Of a DNA stretch of 5,266 nt, positions 1 through 5,266 are shown piece after piece. The notes below the pieces were generated by a model. That model was not told the origin of the DNA. It saw nothing but the letters and a program-made list of their open reading frames with translations, and made no database searches. How positions within the stretch are numbered: the stretch's first letter is position 1; each line of letters begins with the position of its first letter. Source of the DNA: Chloroflexi bacterium UBA6265 (GTDB lineage Bacteria > Chloroflexota > Chloroflexia > Thermomicrobiales > UBA6265); the NCBI GenBank assembly GCA_002440805.1, contig DJVD01000072.1, forward strand, positions 8,934 to 14,199. The letters are read 5' to 3'. A program made the position numbers and the translations under genes.

Positions 1-264
1 GTGATGGCCACGATCATCAAGGACGATCCGTTTGAACGGGAATCGGCCTTCGCCAAGGCATTGATCTTCAAGCTGCTGCTGGTATTGATTCCGATCTCGA
101 TTGCCGCTTACAACCGGTTTCGCCTGTTGCCACGCCTGCAGGCAGAGGCGGACAGTGATGGTGCCTGGGCAACCCTGCGCCGGGCCACAATGATCGAAGT
201 TGGCGTGGTGGTGGTGATCCTGATGGTGACCGGTTTCCTCGTTCTTGCCAGCCCGATTCCGTAA
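1..264 (+). CDS. CopD-like membrane protein, C-terminal part (5' end cut by window)
   Basis: The visible 87 residues match the end of the CopD (copper resistance D) membrane domain. A hydrophobic helix at about residues 20-41 runs into the typical NRFRLLPRL stretch, and is followed by a polar loop with LRR. A second helix at about 64-84 (EVGVVVVILMVTGFLVLAS) ends the protein just after a small/proline tail (SPIP), as family members usually do. CopD domains are found alone or fused to other domains in inner-membrane proteins tied to copper handling, but the copper link for this protein is inference only. The frame is open to base 1, so the GTG and ATG at 1-6 are probably internal codons and the true start lies upstream. 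The stop at 262-264 is 9 bases before the next start, so the two genes are probably co-transcribed. Confidence 0.72.
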   Translation: MMATIIKDDPFERESAFAKALIFKLLLVLIPISIAAYNRFRLLPRLQAEADSDGAWATLRRATMIEVGVVVVILMVTGFLVLASPIP

Positions 265-273
265 AGGACACCC

Positions 274-669
274 ATGGATTACTCACGAAGCAAACTCGAT
301 TGGCCGCTGGTGCGGATACTGCCCGCCGCCTGGGCGATGGCGACCATCTGGTGGCTCAGCGACCGCGAGCGTTTGCCGGAACCTCCAGGGTTTACCTTCG
401 AGGTGTGGAGCGTCATCGGCCATTTCACCATTTTTGGCATCCTGGGCCTGGCGATCTGGTTCGGCCTCGGCATGAACAGCGGCCTGCTGAATCGTGAACG
501 GCAGTGGTACGCCATCGGCATCGCGACGCTGTATGGCGTGGTCGACGAGATACACCAGCATTTCGTCCCCGGCCGCAAGCCCGATGTGGTGGATGTGATC
601 ACCGATTTTCTGGGTGCGGTTGTGTTTGTGCTGCTGATCCCGAAGGTCTATGAGAGGTGGTTCGATTAA
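274..669 (+). CDS. VanZ-like family membrane protein
   Basis: A 131-residue protein with the VanZ-like pattern. Hydrophobic segments lie at about 11-29, 43-66, 78-93 and 105-126. His50 sits at the start of the second segment, where the family has a conserved H-F pair. The signature is DEIHQ (91-95), then F-V-P-G-R (97-101), D104, D107 and D111-x-x-G114. Length is ordinary for the small single-domain members. VanZ itself gives low-level teicoplanin tolerance in enterococci, but most family members have no known job, so resistance should not be assumed. The ATG at 274 is supported by AAAGGA at 263-268, five bases upstream. It follows the CopD-like gene by 9 bases. Its stop codon lies inside an inverted repeat that may end the transcript. 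Confidence 0.85.
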   Translation: MDYSRSKLDWPLVRILPAAWAMATIWWLSDRERLPEPPGFTFEVWSVIGHFTIFGILGLAIWFGLGMNSGLLNRERQWYAIGIATLYGVVDEIHQHFVPGRKPDVVDVITDFLGAVVFVLLIPKVYERWFD

Positions 670-676
670 GAACCAC
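657..676. terminator. Inverted repeat at vanZ-like stop codon, possible terminator
   Basis: GTGGTTC (657-663) and GAACCAC (670-676) form a perfect 7-bp stem with the 6-base loop GATTAA, which contains the stop codon of the plus-strand gene. It sits between converging units: the plus-strand gene ends at 669 and the minus-strand small frame ends at 683. No good T-run follows on either strand, so intrinsic termination is only a possibility. Confidence 0.35.
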
Positions 677-682
677 GTCGGT

Positions 683-748
683 TTACGGTGCCCTCAACCC
701 CAGCGCCAGCACCAACAGAAACGCGATCAGGATCATGACAATGCTCAT
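683..748 (-). CDS. 21-residue single-helix membrane microprotein (putative)
   Basis: Read on the minus strand from ATG at 748 to TAA at 683-685. The peptide begins MSIVMILIAFLLVLALGL and ends in Arg-Ala-Pro, so nearly all of it is one membrane-spanning helix with a single positive charge at the end. A ribosome site (GAAGGA) lies nine bases before the ATG. It follows the 120-residue orphan gene by 35 bases with no terminator between, which suggests one transcript. The frame is far below normal gene-finder cut-offs. Known bacterial peptides of this build usually bind and tune a larger membrane complex (KdpF and CydX are examples), but I see no similarity that names this one. Codons are GC-ending and Leu is mostly CTG/TTG, in line with the neighbours. 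Chance remains possible for so short a frame. Confidence 0.5.
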   Translation of the reverse strand: MSIVMILIAFLLVLALGLRAP

Positions 749-757
749 GGATGGGTG

Positions 758-763
758 TCCTTC
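758..763 (-). promoter_or_regulatory. Ribosome binding site of the microprotein
   Basis: GAAGGA on the minus strand, nine bases before the ATG at 748. This is the main evidence that the very short frame is translated. Confidence 0.5.
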
Positions 764-783
764 GGCTTAATGGGTTTCAGTTG

Positions 784-1146
784 CTAACGCTGCCTGCTTT
801 TGATTATGGCGCCCAGAAGCGAAATTGTGGCGATGAATGCTGCGCCGGTTGGTGCCGTGCACCCCGCCGGTCGGCCCAATGGCGAACGCAGGGTGGTGCC
901 GCGTGGACGTTCGCCGGAGCCGGCAACAGGTGATCCCACGCCCGTCTCGCTGGTATTGCCGGGAATGTTGGAGGTCAGGGTCGAGTCGCGGTCCGGCGCC
1001 GGAGCGGTGCCAGTGCGCTCGCTGCGGACAACCTTGCGGCTGCCCACACGTGATCGCACATCCTCGATGCCATGGCCAAGCCGCTGCTTGCCGGAACTGG
1101 TTGTCTGGCGCACCCGTTCCCCAAATGATCTGCTGTTGTTATCCAT
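784..1146 (-). CDS. Hypothetical basic low-complexity protein with hydrophobic C-terminal tail
   Basis: A 120-residue protein that I do not recognise. The start is well supported: GGGAGGA (minus strand, 1152-1158) lies five bases before the ATG at 1146. Residues 1-45 are polar and charged, rich in Arg, Ser and Lys, and may form an amphipathic helix (SFGERVRQT...KQRLGHGIEDVRSRV). Residues 46-98 are Gly, Pro, Ser and Thr rich and probably disordered. Residues about 101-115 (GAAFIATISLLGAII) are hydrophobic and are followed by KSRQR, which resembles a short tail anchor with the positive end in the cytoplasm. Codon third positions are GC-rich on this strand as in the neighbouring genes. An overlapping plus-strand frame lacks a good ribosome site. 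It is probably co-transcribed with the microprotein downstream. A membrane-tethered accessory role is a guess; the function is unknown. Confidence 0.62.
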   Translation of the reverse strand: MDNNSRSFGERVRQTTSSGKQRLGHGIEDVRSRVGSRKVVRSERTGTAPAPDRDSTLTSNIPGNTSETGVGSPVAGSGERPRGTTLRSPLGRPAGCTAPTGAAFIATISLLGAIIKSRQR

Positions 1147-1151
1147 CCGAA

Positions 1152-1158
1152 TCCTCCC
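1152..1158 (-). promoter_or_regulatory. Strong ribosome binding site of the orphan gene
   Basis: GGGAGGA on the minus strand, five bases before the ATG at 1146. It decides in favour of the minus-strand frame over the competing plus-strand frames in 800-1433. Confidence 0.65.
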
Positions 1159-1213
1159 GATGCGTTCTTACCATCGATTCACCCGCAAGTTTATCCACTC
1201 ATTGCACGATTAA

Positions 1214-1249
1214 CGCCATGGCTCGATGGAGCATGTCCATCCCATGGCG
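1214..1249 (-). terminator. Strong two-part hairpin after folC, likely transcript end
   Basis: An outer 8-bp stem CGCCATGG/CCATGGCG (1214-1221 with 1242-1249) and an inner 6-bp stem GATGGA/TCCATC (1225-1230 with 1236-1241) enclose a 5-base loop, with a three-base bulge on one side. It starts about 40 bases after the folC stop on the minus strand. Only GTTAATC follows, so it lacks a classical T-run. It may be a weak or factor-assisted terminator or an RNA-stabilising element. Confidence 0.5.
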
Positions 1250-1289
1250 CGCATCAGAACCGGGTGGGCAGGTGTTGAGGGGCCAAACC

Positions 1290-2657
1290 TCAGGCGTTCA
1301 TCGGCGGATCGACAACAGGAGCAAGCCCCAGTTCCACCCTTGCTTCGGCGGCCGTGGCAAACGAACCCGTGACGACGATCAGGTCGGTAGCCGTACGACA
1401 GGCCTGTTCAATTCCAGCCGCCACGCTCGATGATTCTGCGGCGTCATGCCCGGCTGTCGTGATGAGTTCCCGCAGGGCCGCGGCTGGCATCGCGCGCGGG
1501 TTATCCGGCGAAACAGCGATCCAGTGATCGGCAAGGCCCTGGAGTGGTTCCAGCAGTGCCGCAATATTCTTGTCGGCCAGCACGCCGATCACGAGCGTCA
1601 CGTTGGCCTCGGGGAAAGCTTGCTTCACGGCCGCTGCCAGGGCAGCGGTCGAAGCCGGGGTATGGGCGCCGTCGATAATAACGGTGTGACCAGTGCCGCA
1701 CTTAACCTGCTCGAAGCGAGCCGGCAGGGTGGCCGAGGCAAGCCCGCTCCGGACGGCGGTCTCTGAAACGCGCAGATCGGGATCTTCACCCTGGAGTGCC
1801 AGCACGGCGGCAACGGCCAGGCCGGCGTTCTGCACCTGGTGCGCTCCGACCAGGGGGCACTTCAGTCCCCTGAGTTCGTGCCCCTCGCTGCGAAAGGCGA
1901 AATTGGTGTTATCGCCATCAACGTGCCAATCGCGTTCGGCAATGGAAATGGGCGCCTCGCACCCGGAGGCGCGCTGAATGATGACTTCCATGCCTTCGGC
2001 AGGTTGCCGGGCAACCACTACCGGGTGACCTGGCTTGATGATGCCAGCCTTGTTGGCGGCGATTTCGGCCATGGTTGAGCCGAGAATTGCCGTATGTTCA
2101 TAATCGAGCGTGGTGATAACCGAAACGAGGGGATCAACGATATTGGTGGCATCAAGGGTGCCGCCCAGCCCCACCTCGATCACCGCTACATCGCATCCCT
2201 GCTGCGCAAACCAGGCGAGTGCCATGGCGGTGGTGAGCTCGAAAGCCGTCACCCGGCCCAGGCTGGCATCGCGTTGCTCGATGTCTGCGGCGGCGGTCAC
2301 GAATTGCCGGGTAAGCCGAATGAAATCGTGCTCCGAAATGAGCATGGCGTTCACCACGAACCGCTCGCGGAAACTGTGAAGATGAGGGGAGATATAGCGG
2401 CCGGTTCGCAGGTTTGCAGCCCGGAGCATGGCATCAATCATGATGCAGGTGGAGCCTTTGCCCTTGCTTCCGGCTACATGGACGATGCCGTAGGGCAGTT
2501 GGCTATAGCCCGTCTCCTGAATCAGCCGCTGCGTGCGCTGCAGGCCCAATCGGGCAGCGTCATCACCGGCGAACGGATTGCTGATAAATCCGCGATCATA
2601 TCCGGATCGATCCCAAATCGCCTGAAGCGCATCGTGGTAGGTGGTGATGGAATGCAC
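1290..2657 (-). CDS. folC: Bifunctional folylpolyglutamate synthase / dihydrofolate synthase
   Basis: A cytoplasmic ATP-dependent ligase of the Mur ligase family. It adds L-glutamate to dihydropteroate to make dihydrofolate and then lengthens the polyglutamate tail of folates. With the start used here (455 residues, normal for the family) the landmarks are: ATP-binding loop GSKGKGST (63-70); SPHLHSFRERF (90-100), the pterin/folate-side motif; EVGLGGTLDATN (161-172); LDYEHTAILGST (184-195); NKAGI with Lys203, the lysine usually carbamylated; GAHQ..NA (271-278); LPARF (311-315); DGAHTPAS (329-336), opening the C-terminal domain; GVLADK (358-363); and VTGSF (429-433). The usual Arg in GGRLDATN is Thr here. 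GTG at 2657 is preferred because GGAGGAG lies just before it; an in-frame TTG at 2669 would place that site inside the gene. A candidate promoter lies just upstream, and a hairpin separates folC from the binding-protein gene, so it is probably transcribed alone. Confidence 0.95.
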   Translation of the reverse strand: MHSITTYHDALQAIWDRSGYDRGFISNPFAGDDAARLGLQRTQRLIQETGYSQLPYGIVHVAGSKGKGSTCIMIDAMLRAANLRTGRYISPHLHSFRERFVVNAMLISEHDFIRLTRQFVTAAADIEQRDASLGRVTAFELTTAMALAWFAQQGCDVAVIEVGLGGTLDATNIVDPLVSVITTLDYEHTAILGSTMAEIAANKAGIIKPGHPVVVARQPAEGMEVIIQRASGCEAPISIAERDWHVDGDNTNFAFRSEGHELRGLKCPLVGAHQVQNAGLAVAAVLALQGEDPDLRVSETAVRSGLASATLPARFEQVKCGTGHTVIIDGAHTPASTAALAAAVKQAFPEANVTLVIGVLADKNIAALLEPLQGLADHWIAVSPDNPRAMPAAALRELITTAGHDAAESSSVAAGIEQACRTATDLIVVTGSFATAAEARVELGLAPVVDPPMNA

Positions 2658-2660
2658 GTA

Positions 2661-2667
2661 CTCCTCC
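2661..2667 (-). promoter_or_regulatory. Ribosome binding site that sets the folC start
   Basis: GGAGGAG on the minus strand. Its GGAGG core lies five bases before GTG at 2657. The alternative TTG start at 2669 overlaps this motif and has no ribosome site of its own. Confidence 0.7.
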
Positions 2668-2701
2668 AATGCAGGCCATGCCGAGGGACCTCGTAATCGC
2701 C

Positions 2702-2729
2702 ATGATAGCTGGAGGAAGGGCCATTTCAG
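2702..2729 (-). promoter_or_regulatory. Candidate folC promoter
   Basis: On the minus strand CTGAAA (2724-2729, four of six matches to the -35 consensus) lies 16 bp before TATCAT (2702-2707, five of six matches to the -10 consensus). It falls between the hairpin that ends the upstream gene and the folC ribosome site, about 45 bases before the start codon. It is weak by consensus alone but in the right place. Confidence 0.35.
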
Positions 2730-2754
2730 CCCACCGACAGTTTGGCAGCTTAAC

Positions 2755-2792
2755 AGCAGCAGCCGCCGGGTGTTGCCCCGGCGACTGCTGCT
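2755..2792 (-). terminator. Strong hairpin after the binding-protein gene, likely terminator
   Basis: AGCAGCAG (2755-2762) pairs with CTGCTGCT (2785-2792), and CGCCGGG (2764-2770) with CCCGGCG (2777-2783), around a 6-base loop. The single mismatch (C2763/A2784) becomes a U-G pair in minus-strand RNA, giving an unbroken 16-bp stem for transcripts of the binding-protein gene. It begins 33 bases after that gene's stop. The following bases (GTTAAG) give only a weak T-run. Confidence 0.65.
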
Positions 2793-2824
2793 TGCGAGAA
2801 CCTGTTACAGAATACCGGTCAGCC

Positions 2825-4717
2825 TTATTCGGCCTTGCGATTCCAGTTGGCGATGTTCCAGTAGTTGTACTCAAAACCGACGCCAATGGCGACGTTCTCA
2901 TCGTACAGCGTGTTGGCGATTGCGTAGGCATCGGCAGCGCGATTGACCAAAGGAACTACGGCGCGATCATTGATGATCAGGTCGTTCATCTGAATCAACA
3001 ACTCGGATGCTTCTTCCAGCGTGGTTGCCTTCTGCAGCGCCTCGAACGCGGCATCGTATTCCGCATTAACCCAGCGCTGGCGGTTCGCTCCGGACCAGTC
3101 GTTCTCCTTCTGGGCAATGGCGCGGCCATCCGGACCAGCATACCAGTCGCTCATGTAGGCGATCGGGATGCTGCTGGTGGAGTTGTTGGTGTACATGTTC
3201 ATGTCCCAGTACATGTGGCCAATGTTCTGGTCATTACCGGCAGCGCTATCGAAGTAGATACCGGCATCGATCTGCTCCAGAGCTAATTCGACGCCGATCG
3301 CCTCAAAGTTGGCCTTGACGACCGATTGGGTCTTCTGGCGCACGGCGTTGATGGACGTAGCGAAGTTCATGGAGAGCTTCAGGCCATCCTTGGTGCGAAC
3401 ATCTCCATCGAGCGCCCAGCCAGCGTCGTCCAGGATCTGGTTCGCCTTGTCGGTATTGAACTCCCAAGTGGTGTTGGGGCTGGCGAACGCTTCCAATCCG
3501 TTGAGGACATTGGCGGTGGTCGGTTGACCGGGGCCGTAGAACTCCGTGGCGATGAGCTCACGATCGATAGCGCAGTTCAGCGCCTCGCGCACGTCTGGAT
3601 CGGTGAGGAGCGGGTGCGGCGTGTTCTTTTCAGACCGCTGCCCGTTCACTTCCTTGTTGGGATCACTGAAGTTGAAATGGATGCGCTCCAGGCTGGTGCC
3701 TGGCTTTACCACGTAGTGTCCCGGGCTTTCGTCCGTCAGCATTTCTTCGATAACGGCAGGTTCAACCTGGAGGTTCCAGGCATAGTCATAGTCGCCCGTC
3801 TGCAGCACGCTTCGCGCTGCGGCCGGGGCATCGCCGCCACCCTTGAGTTCAACTGTGGCAAACGCAGGCTTGTTCTCGAACCGGTAGTTTTCGTTGATTA
3901 CGAACTGGGCACTGTCATTGGGCTCGAAGGATTCCAGTTTGTATGGGCCGGTGCCGACTGGGGAAAGCTGGAACTTGTCGGAAACATCGCTCTTGGTGGG
4001 GTCACCATCCCACACGTGAGATGGGTAGATATGACCATTGTTGCCACCAGTGAATGGATCGAACCATGCGGCGGATGGCTCCGCGTAGGTGACCACGGCC
4101 GTGAGATCATCCTCAGCCACGATATCAGAGATGGTCGACCAAACGTCGTAACTCACCGCGGCATTGTTTGTATCGGTGATCCATTTCCAGGTGAAAACCA
4201 CATCCTCGGCGGTGAATGGTTCACCATCGCTCCAAACCACACCCTCAAGCAACTTGAAGGTGACGGTGCCGAGATCCTCCGTGAGCAGGCCGTTCTCAAC
4301 CGACGGCACTTCGACAAGGAGGTTGGGGATCAGCGAGCCGTCTTCCGCATAGCGCATCAGCGGTTCGTTGATCATATCGGCAGCCATGAAATCCTTGGTG
4401 CCGGTGGCGCGGTGAGACATCAAGTGCGTTGTTGCTTGCCATTGCAGCAGCTTCAGGTTGCCGTCCTGGCCCCGGGTTTTGCCTTCCATGCCCACGGTGG
4501 GAACACCGGCACTCGCAACGGGACTGGCCTCAGGTGTGGCCTGTGAGTAGAACGCGAATCCGTTGCGGGAGGAACCCGCGGCGGCCGCATTTGCGAGGAA
4601 CATGGAGACAGCCGGGGCGACACCAAGCGCAGTTGCGGCTTTGATGAACCCGCGGCGATCAACTTCCCCCTGCTTCATTTGTTGCACGAGGGTTGCAAGT
4701 TTGCCTTGCTCAGCCAT
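2825..4717 (-). CDS. Tat-exported ABC solute-binding protein, family 5 (peptide/opine/nickel class)
   Basis: A 630-residue extracytoplasmic binding protein of the SBP_bac_5 family, which delivers peptides, opines, nickel or other small solutes to a membrane ABC importer. The N-terminus carries a twin-arginine signal: DRRGFIK (20-26), a hydrophobic stretch at about 27-42, and Ala-rich possible cleavage sites near 43-48. A flexible linker ATPEASPVAS (60-69) follows. Family landmarks are W-S-D-G-EPFTAEDVVFTW (162-177), GTGPYKLESF (255-264), the DPDVREALNCAIDREL stretch (373-388), and the C-terminal NYWNIANWNRK end. No lipobox cysteine is visible, so retention at the cell surface is not explained. 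ATG 4717 is chosen because AGGAGGT lies six bases upstream; a start at 4774 would put that site inside the gene. The substrate cannot be told from sequence. No permease or ATPase gene adjoins it here. Confidence 0.93.
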   Translation of the reverse strand: MAEQGKLATLVQQMKQGEVDRRGFIKAATALGVAPAVSMFLANAAAAGSSRNGFAFYSQATPEASPVASAGVPTVGMEGKTRGQDGNLKLLQWQATTHLMSHRATGTKDFMAADMINEPLMRYAEDGSLIPNLLVEVPSVENGLLTEDLGTVTFKLLEGVVWSDGEPFTAEDVVFTWKWITDTNNAAVSYDVWSTISDIVAEDDLTAVVTYAEPSAAWFDPFTGGNNGHIYPSHVWDGDPTKSDVSDKFQLSPVGTGPYKLESFEPNDSAQFVINENYRFENKPAFATVELKGGGDAPAAARSVLQTGDYDYAWNLQVEPAVIEEMLTDESPGHYVVKPGTSLERIHFNFSDPNKEVNGQRSEKNTPHPLLTDPDVREALNCAIDRELIATEFYGPGQPTTANVLNGLEAFASPNTTWEFNTDKANQILDDAGWALDGDVRTKDGLKLSMNFATSINAVRQKTQSVVKANFEAIGVELALEQIDAGIYFDSAAGNDQNIGHMYWDMNMYTNNSTSSIPIAYMSDWYAGPDGRAIAQKENDWSGANRQRWVNAEYDAAFEALQKATTLEEASELLIQMNDLIINDRAVVPLVNRAADAYAIANTLYDENVAIGVGFEYNYWNIANWNRKAE

Positions 4718-4723
4718 TGAACT

Positions 4724-4730
4724 ACCTCCT
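4724..4730 (-). promoter_or_regulatory. Ribosome binding site of the binding-protein gene
   Basis: AGGAGGT on the minus strand, six bases before ATG at 4717. It rules out the upstream in-frame ATG at 4774 as the main start. Confidence 0.8.
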
Positions 4731-4741
4731 GTGACCGTAAA

Positions 4742-4757
4742 GCCCGGAGAACCAGGC
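4742..4757 (-). promoter_or_regulatory. Small hairpin just before the ribosome site
   Basis: On the minus strand GCCTGG and CCGGGC form a 6-bp stem (one U-G pair) with loop TTCT, directly followed by TTT. It ends 11 bases before the AGGAGGT ribosome site. It could slow transcription or affect translation, but the T-run is too short to call it a terminator. Confidence 0.3.
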
Positions 4758-4780
4758 GATATCGCAGCCTTCACGTTCGC

Positions 4781-4839
4781 TTGCCAAAAGGCGACCGATT
4801 CGCGTGATCACGAAACTCGTCGCCGCAACGATTTGGCAA
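4781..4839 (-). promoter_or_regulatory. Nested inverted repeats in the leader of the binding-protein gene
   Basis: Outer 8-bp stem TTGCCAAA/TTTGGCAA (4832-4839 with 4781-4788), then an inner 6-bp stem GGCGAC/GTCGCC (4819-4824 with 4790-4795), then a short TTCG/CGAA stem (4799-4802 with 4811-4814) around a loop that overlaps the 10-bp palindrome CGTGATCACG (4803-4812). The whole fits one branched or bulged hairpin in the presumed mRNA leader. I do not recognise a known riboswitch class. It may be a regulatory RNA structure, a protein site, or chance. Confidence 0.35.
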
Positions 4840-4892
4840 TACGGGGAGCACTCGCTCCATGAATTTTGGCTACTGGCAGGATTGTGAGGCAC

Positions 4893-4921
4893 ATACGTGT
4901 AAATTTCAAATGCTTTGTCAA
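4893..4921 (-). promoter_or_regulatory. Candidate promoter of the binding-protein gene
   Basis: A perfect -35 hexamer TTGACA lies on the minus strand at 4916-4921. At 17-bp spacing the -10 position reads ACGTAT (4893-4898), a poor match, so either the promoter needs help from an activator or the -10 is elsewhere in the AT-rich stretch. The implied leader is roughly 170 bases long and contains the hairpins described here. Confidence 0.4.
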
Positions 4922-4948
4922 CCTCGAGTGCGGATTTTGCGCTAGTCA

Positions 4949-4973
4949 TGCGCAGATTGCCTCAATCTACGCA
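4949..4973. repeat. 25-bp dyad, possible regulator site upstream of the TTGACA
   Basis: TGCG-c-AGATTG (4949-4959) and CAATCT-a-CGCA (4963-4973) are inverted copies with one mismatch around the 3-base centre CCT. The centre is 40 bp upstream of the TTGACA, a typical distance for an activator site. Alternatively it is an RNA hairpin: in minus-strand RNA the mismatch becomes a U-G pair, giving 11 bp. No T-run follows, so a terminator is less likely. Confidence 0.4.
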
Positions 4974-4974
4974 G

Positions 4975-5266
4975 CACGCATCTTGATGTGATGCCTCGTG
5001 GACAATGCAATCAGCCGGGGCTCATGATGGTGCCAGAACTACCGACCCGGTCAGCAACCGCGAAATGGGCGTTGTTACATCGTCATCGTCCAGTGGGGCA
5101 ACAGATCGTCTTTCCTCGCATCCGCGGCCCAAGGTACCGCTATTGGCTGAAGATATGGCGGATTCCTGCGAGAGTTACCCCGGCCTTTGGCTGATCGCGT
5201 TCACGCTGGTTCCTGAGGCAATGCTAATTGGCTAATATCCCATCCAGGGCGACCGTTATGTTCATC
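4975..5266. other. Region with no supported gene
   Basis: The frames on both strands are short, lack ribosome sites and give no recognisable protein. No tRNA-like T-arm or cloverleaf was seen. A minus-strand frame is open from the right edge to a TGA at 5201-5203 (22 codons) and could be the tail of a gene lying outside. A plus-strand ATG at 5259 could be the start of another. Neither can be decided from the few bases available. Confidence 0.5.

Noticed and set aside
264..762. 12-bp inverted repeat (AAGGACACCCAT at 264-275, reverse complement at 751-762) flanking the vanZ-like gene
   Set aside because: Both copies are ribosome-site regions. In a window of this size about one 12-bp inverted match is expected by chance (roughly 5266 squared over 2, divided by 4 to the 12th), so a mobile-element boundary is not supported.
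1147..1213. Promoter for the orphan gene between the hairpin and its start
   Set aside because: TAAACT and TTGCGG were considered, but no pair of hexamers had acceptable spacing and match.
800..1433. Long plus-strand frames (137 and 198 codons) opposite the orphan gene and the folC end
   Set aside because: No ribosome site before their starts, no recognisable protein, and they lie antisense to a minus-strand gene with a strong ribosome site and to folC.
3326..4546. 406-codon plus-strand frame
   Set aside because: It is antisense to the clear family-5 binding-protein gene and reads as its mirror frame; no family motifs.
4771..4860. 29-codon upstream frame in the leader, overlapping the nested hairpin
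   Set aside because: No ribosome site before its ATG (the upstream bases read GCCAAAATTC). A leader peptide cannot be excluded but is not supported.
4722..4949. 75-codon minus-strand frame upstream of the binding-protein gene
   Set aside because: It overlaps the TTGACA and the ribosome site of the real gene, has only a poorly spaced GAGG before it, and shows no protein family features.
5005..5235. Plus-strand frame of 76 codons near the right edge
   Set aside because: Serine-run, unpatterned translation with no ribosome site and no family resemblance.
4975..5266. tRNA or other small structured RNA gene in the right-hand gap
   Set aside because: No T-arm consensus (GGTTCGA-type) or matching acceptor stem found on either strand.

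Overview
The window looks like a stretch of chromosome from a Chloroflexota bacterium, most likely a Thermomicrobia-like lineage. This rests mainly on the style of the large solute-binding protein: a twin-arginine signal, then an Ala/Thr/Pro/Ser/Glu-rich linker (ATPEASPVAS) ahead of a family-5 binding domain. It is supported by moderately high GC and strong AGGAGG-type ribosome sites. The assignment is an inference from family resemblance; no ribosomal or marker gene is present.

Left arm, plus strand (1-669): the C-terminal end of a CopD-like membrane protein, cut by the window edge, then a complete VanZ-like membrane protein 9 bases later, apparently one operon. An inverted repeat overlaps the vanZ-like stop codon, where two opposing transcription units meet.

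Middle, minus strand (683-1146): a short orphan gene for a basic, low-complexity 120-residue protein with a hydrophobic C-terminal tail. It is followed 35 bases later by a very short reading frame (21 codons, ribosome site AAGGA) that encodes almost nothing but one membrane helix. Neither has a function I recognise. Upstream of them, also on the minus strand, is folC (about 1290-2657), the bifunctional dihydrofolate/folylpolyglutamate synthase. A strong hairpin separates folC from the orphan gene.

Right arm, minus strand (2825-4717): a Tat-exported family-5 (peptide/opine/nickel class) ABC solute-binding protein. A 16-bp hairpin lies just after its stop codon, and no permease or ATPase gene is next to it in the window. 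Its upstream region (4718-4975) is rich in structure: a perfect TTGACA, a 25-bp dyad about 40 bp further upstream, and nested inverted repeats in the presumed leader RNA. The last 290 bases (4975-5266) hold no gene I can support.

The genes do not form one pathway. They look like three or four independent small transcription units: CopD/VanZ membrane proteins, a binding protein for uptake, folate metabolism, and an orphan pair of small membrane-associated proteins. The least explained elements are the orphan pair (683-1146) and the structured leader of the binding-protein gene.
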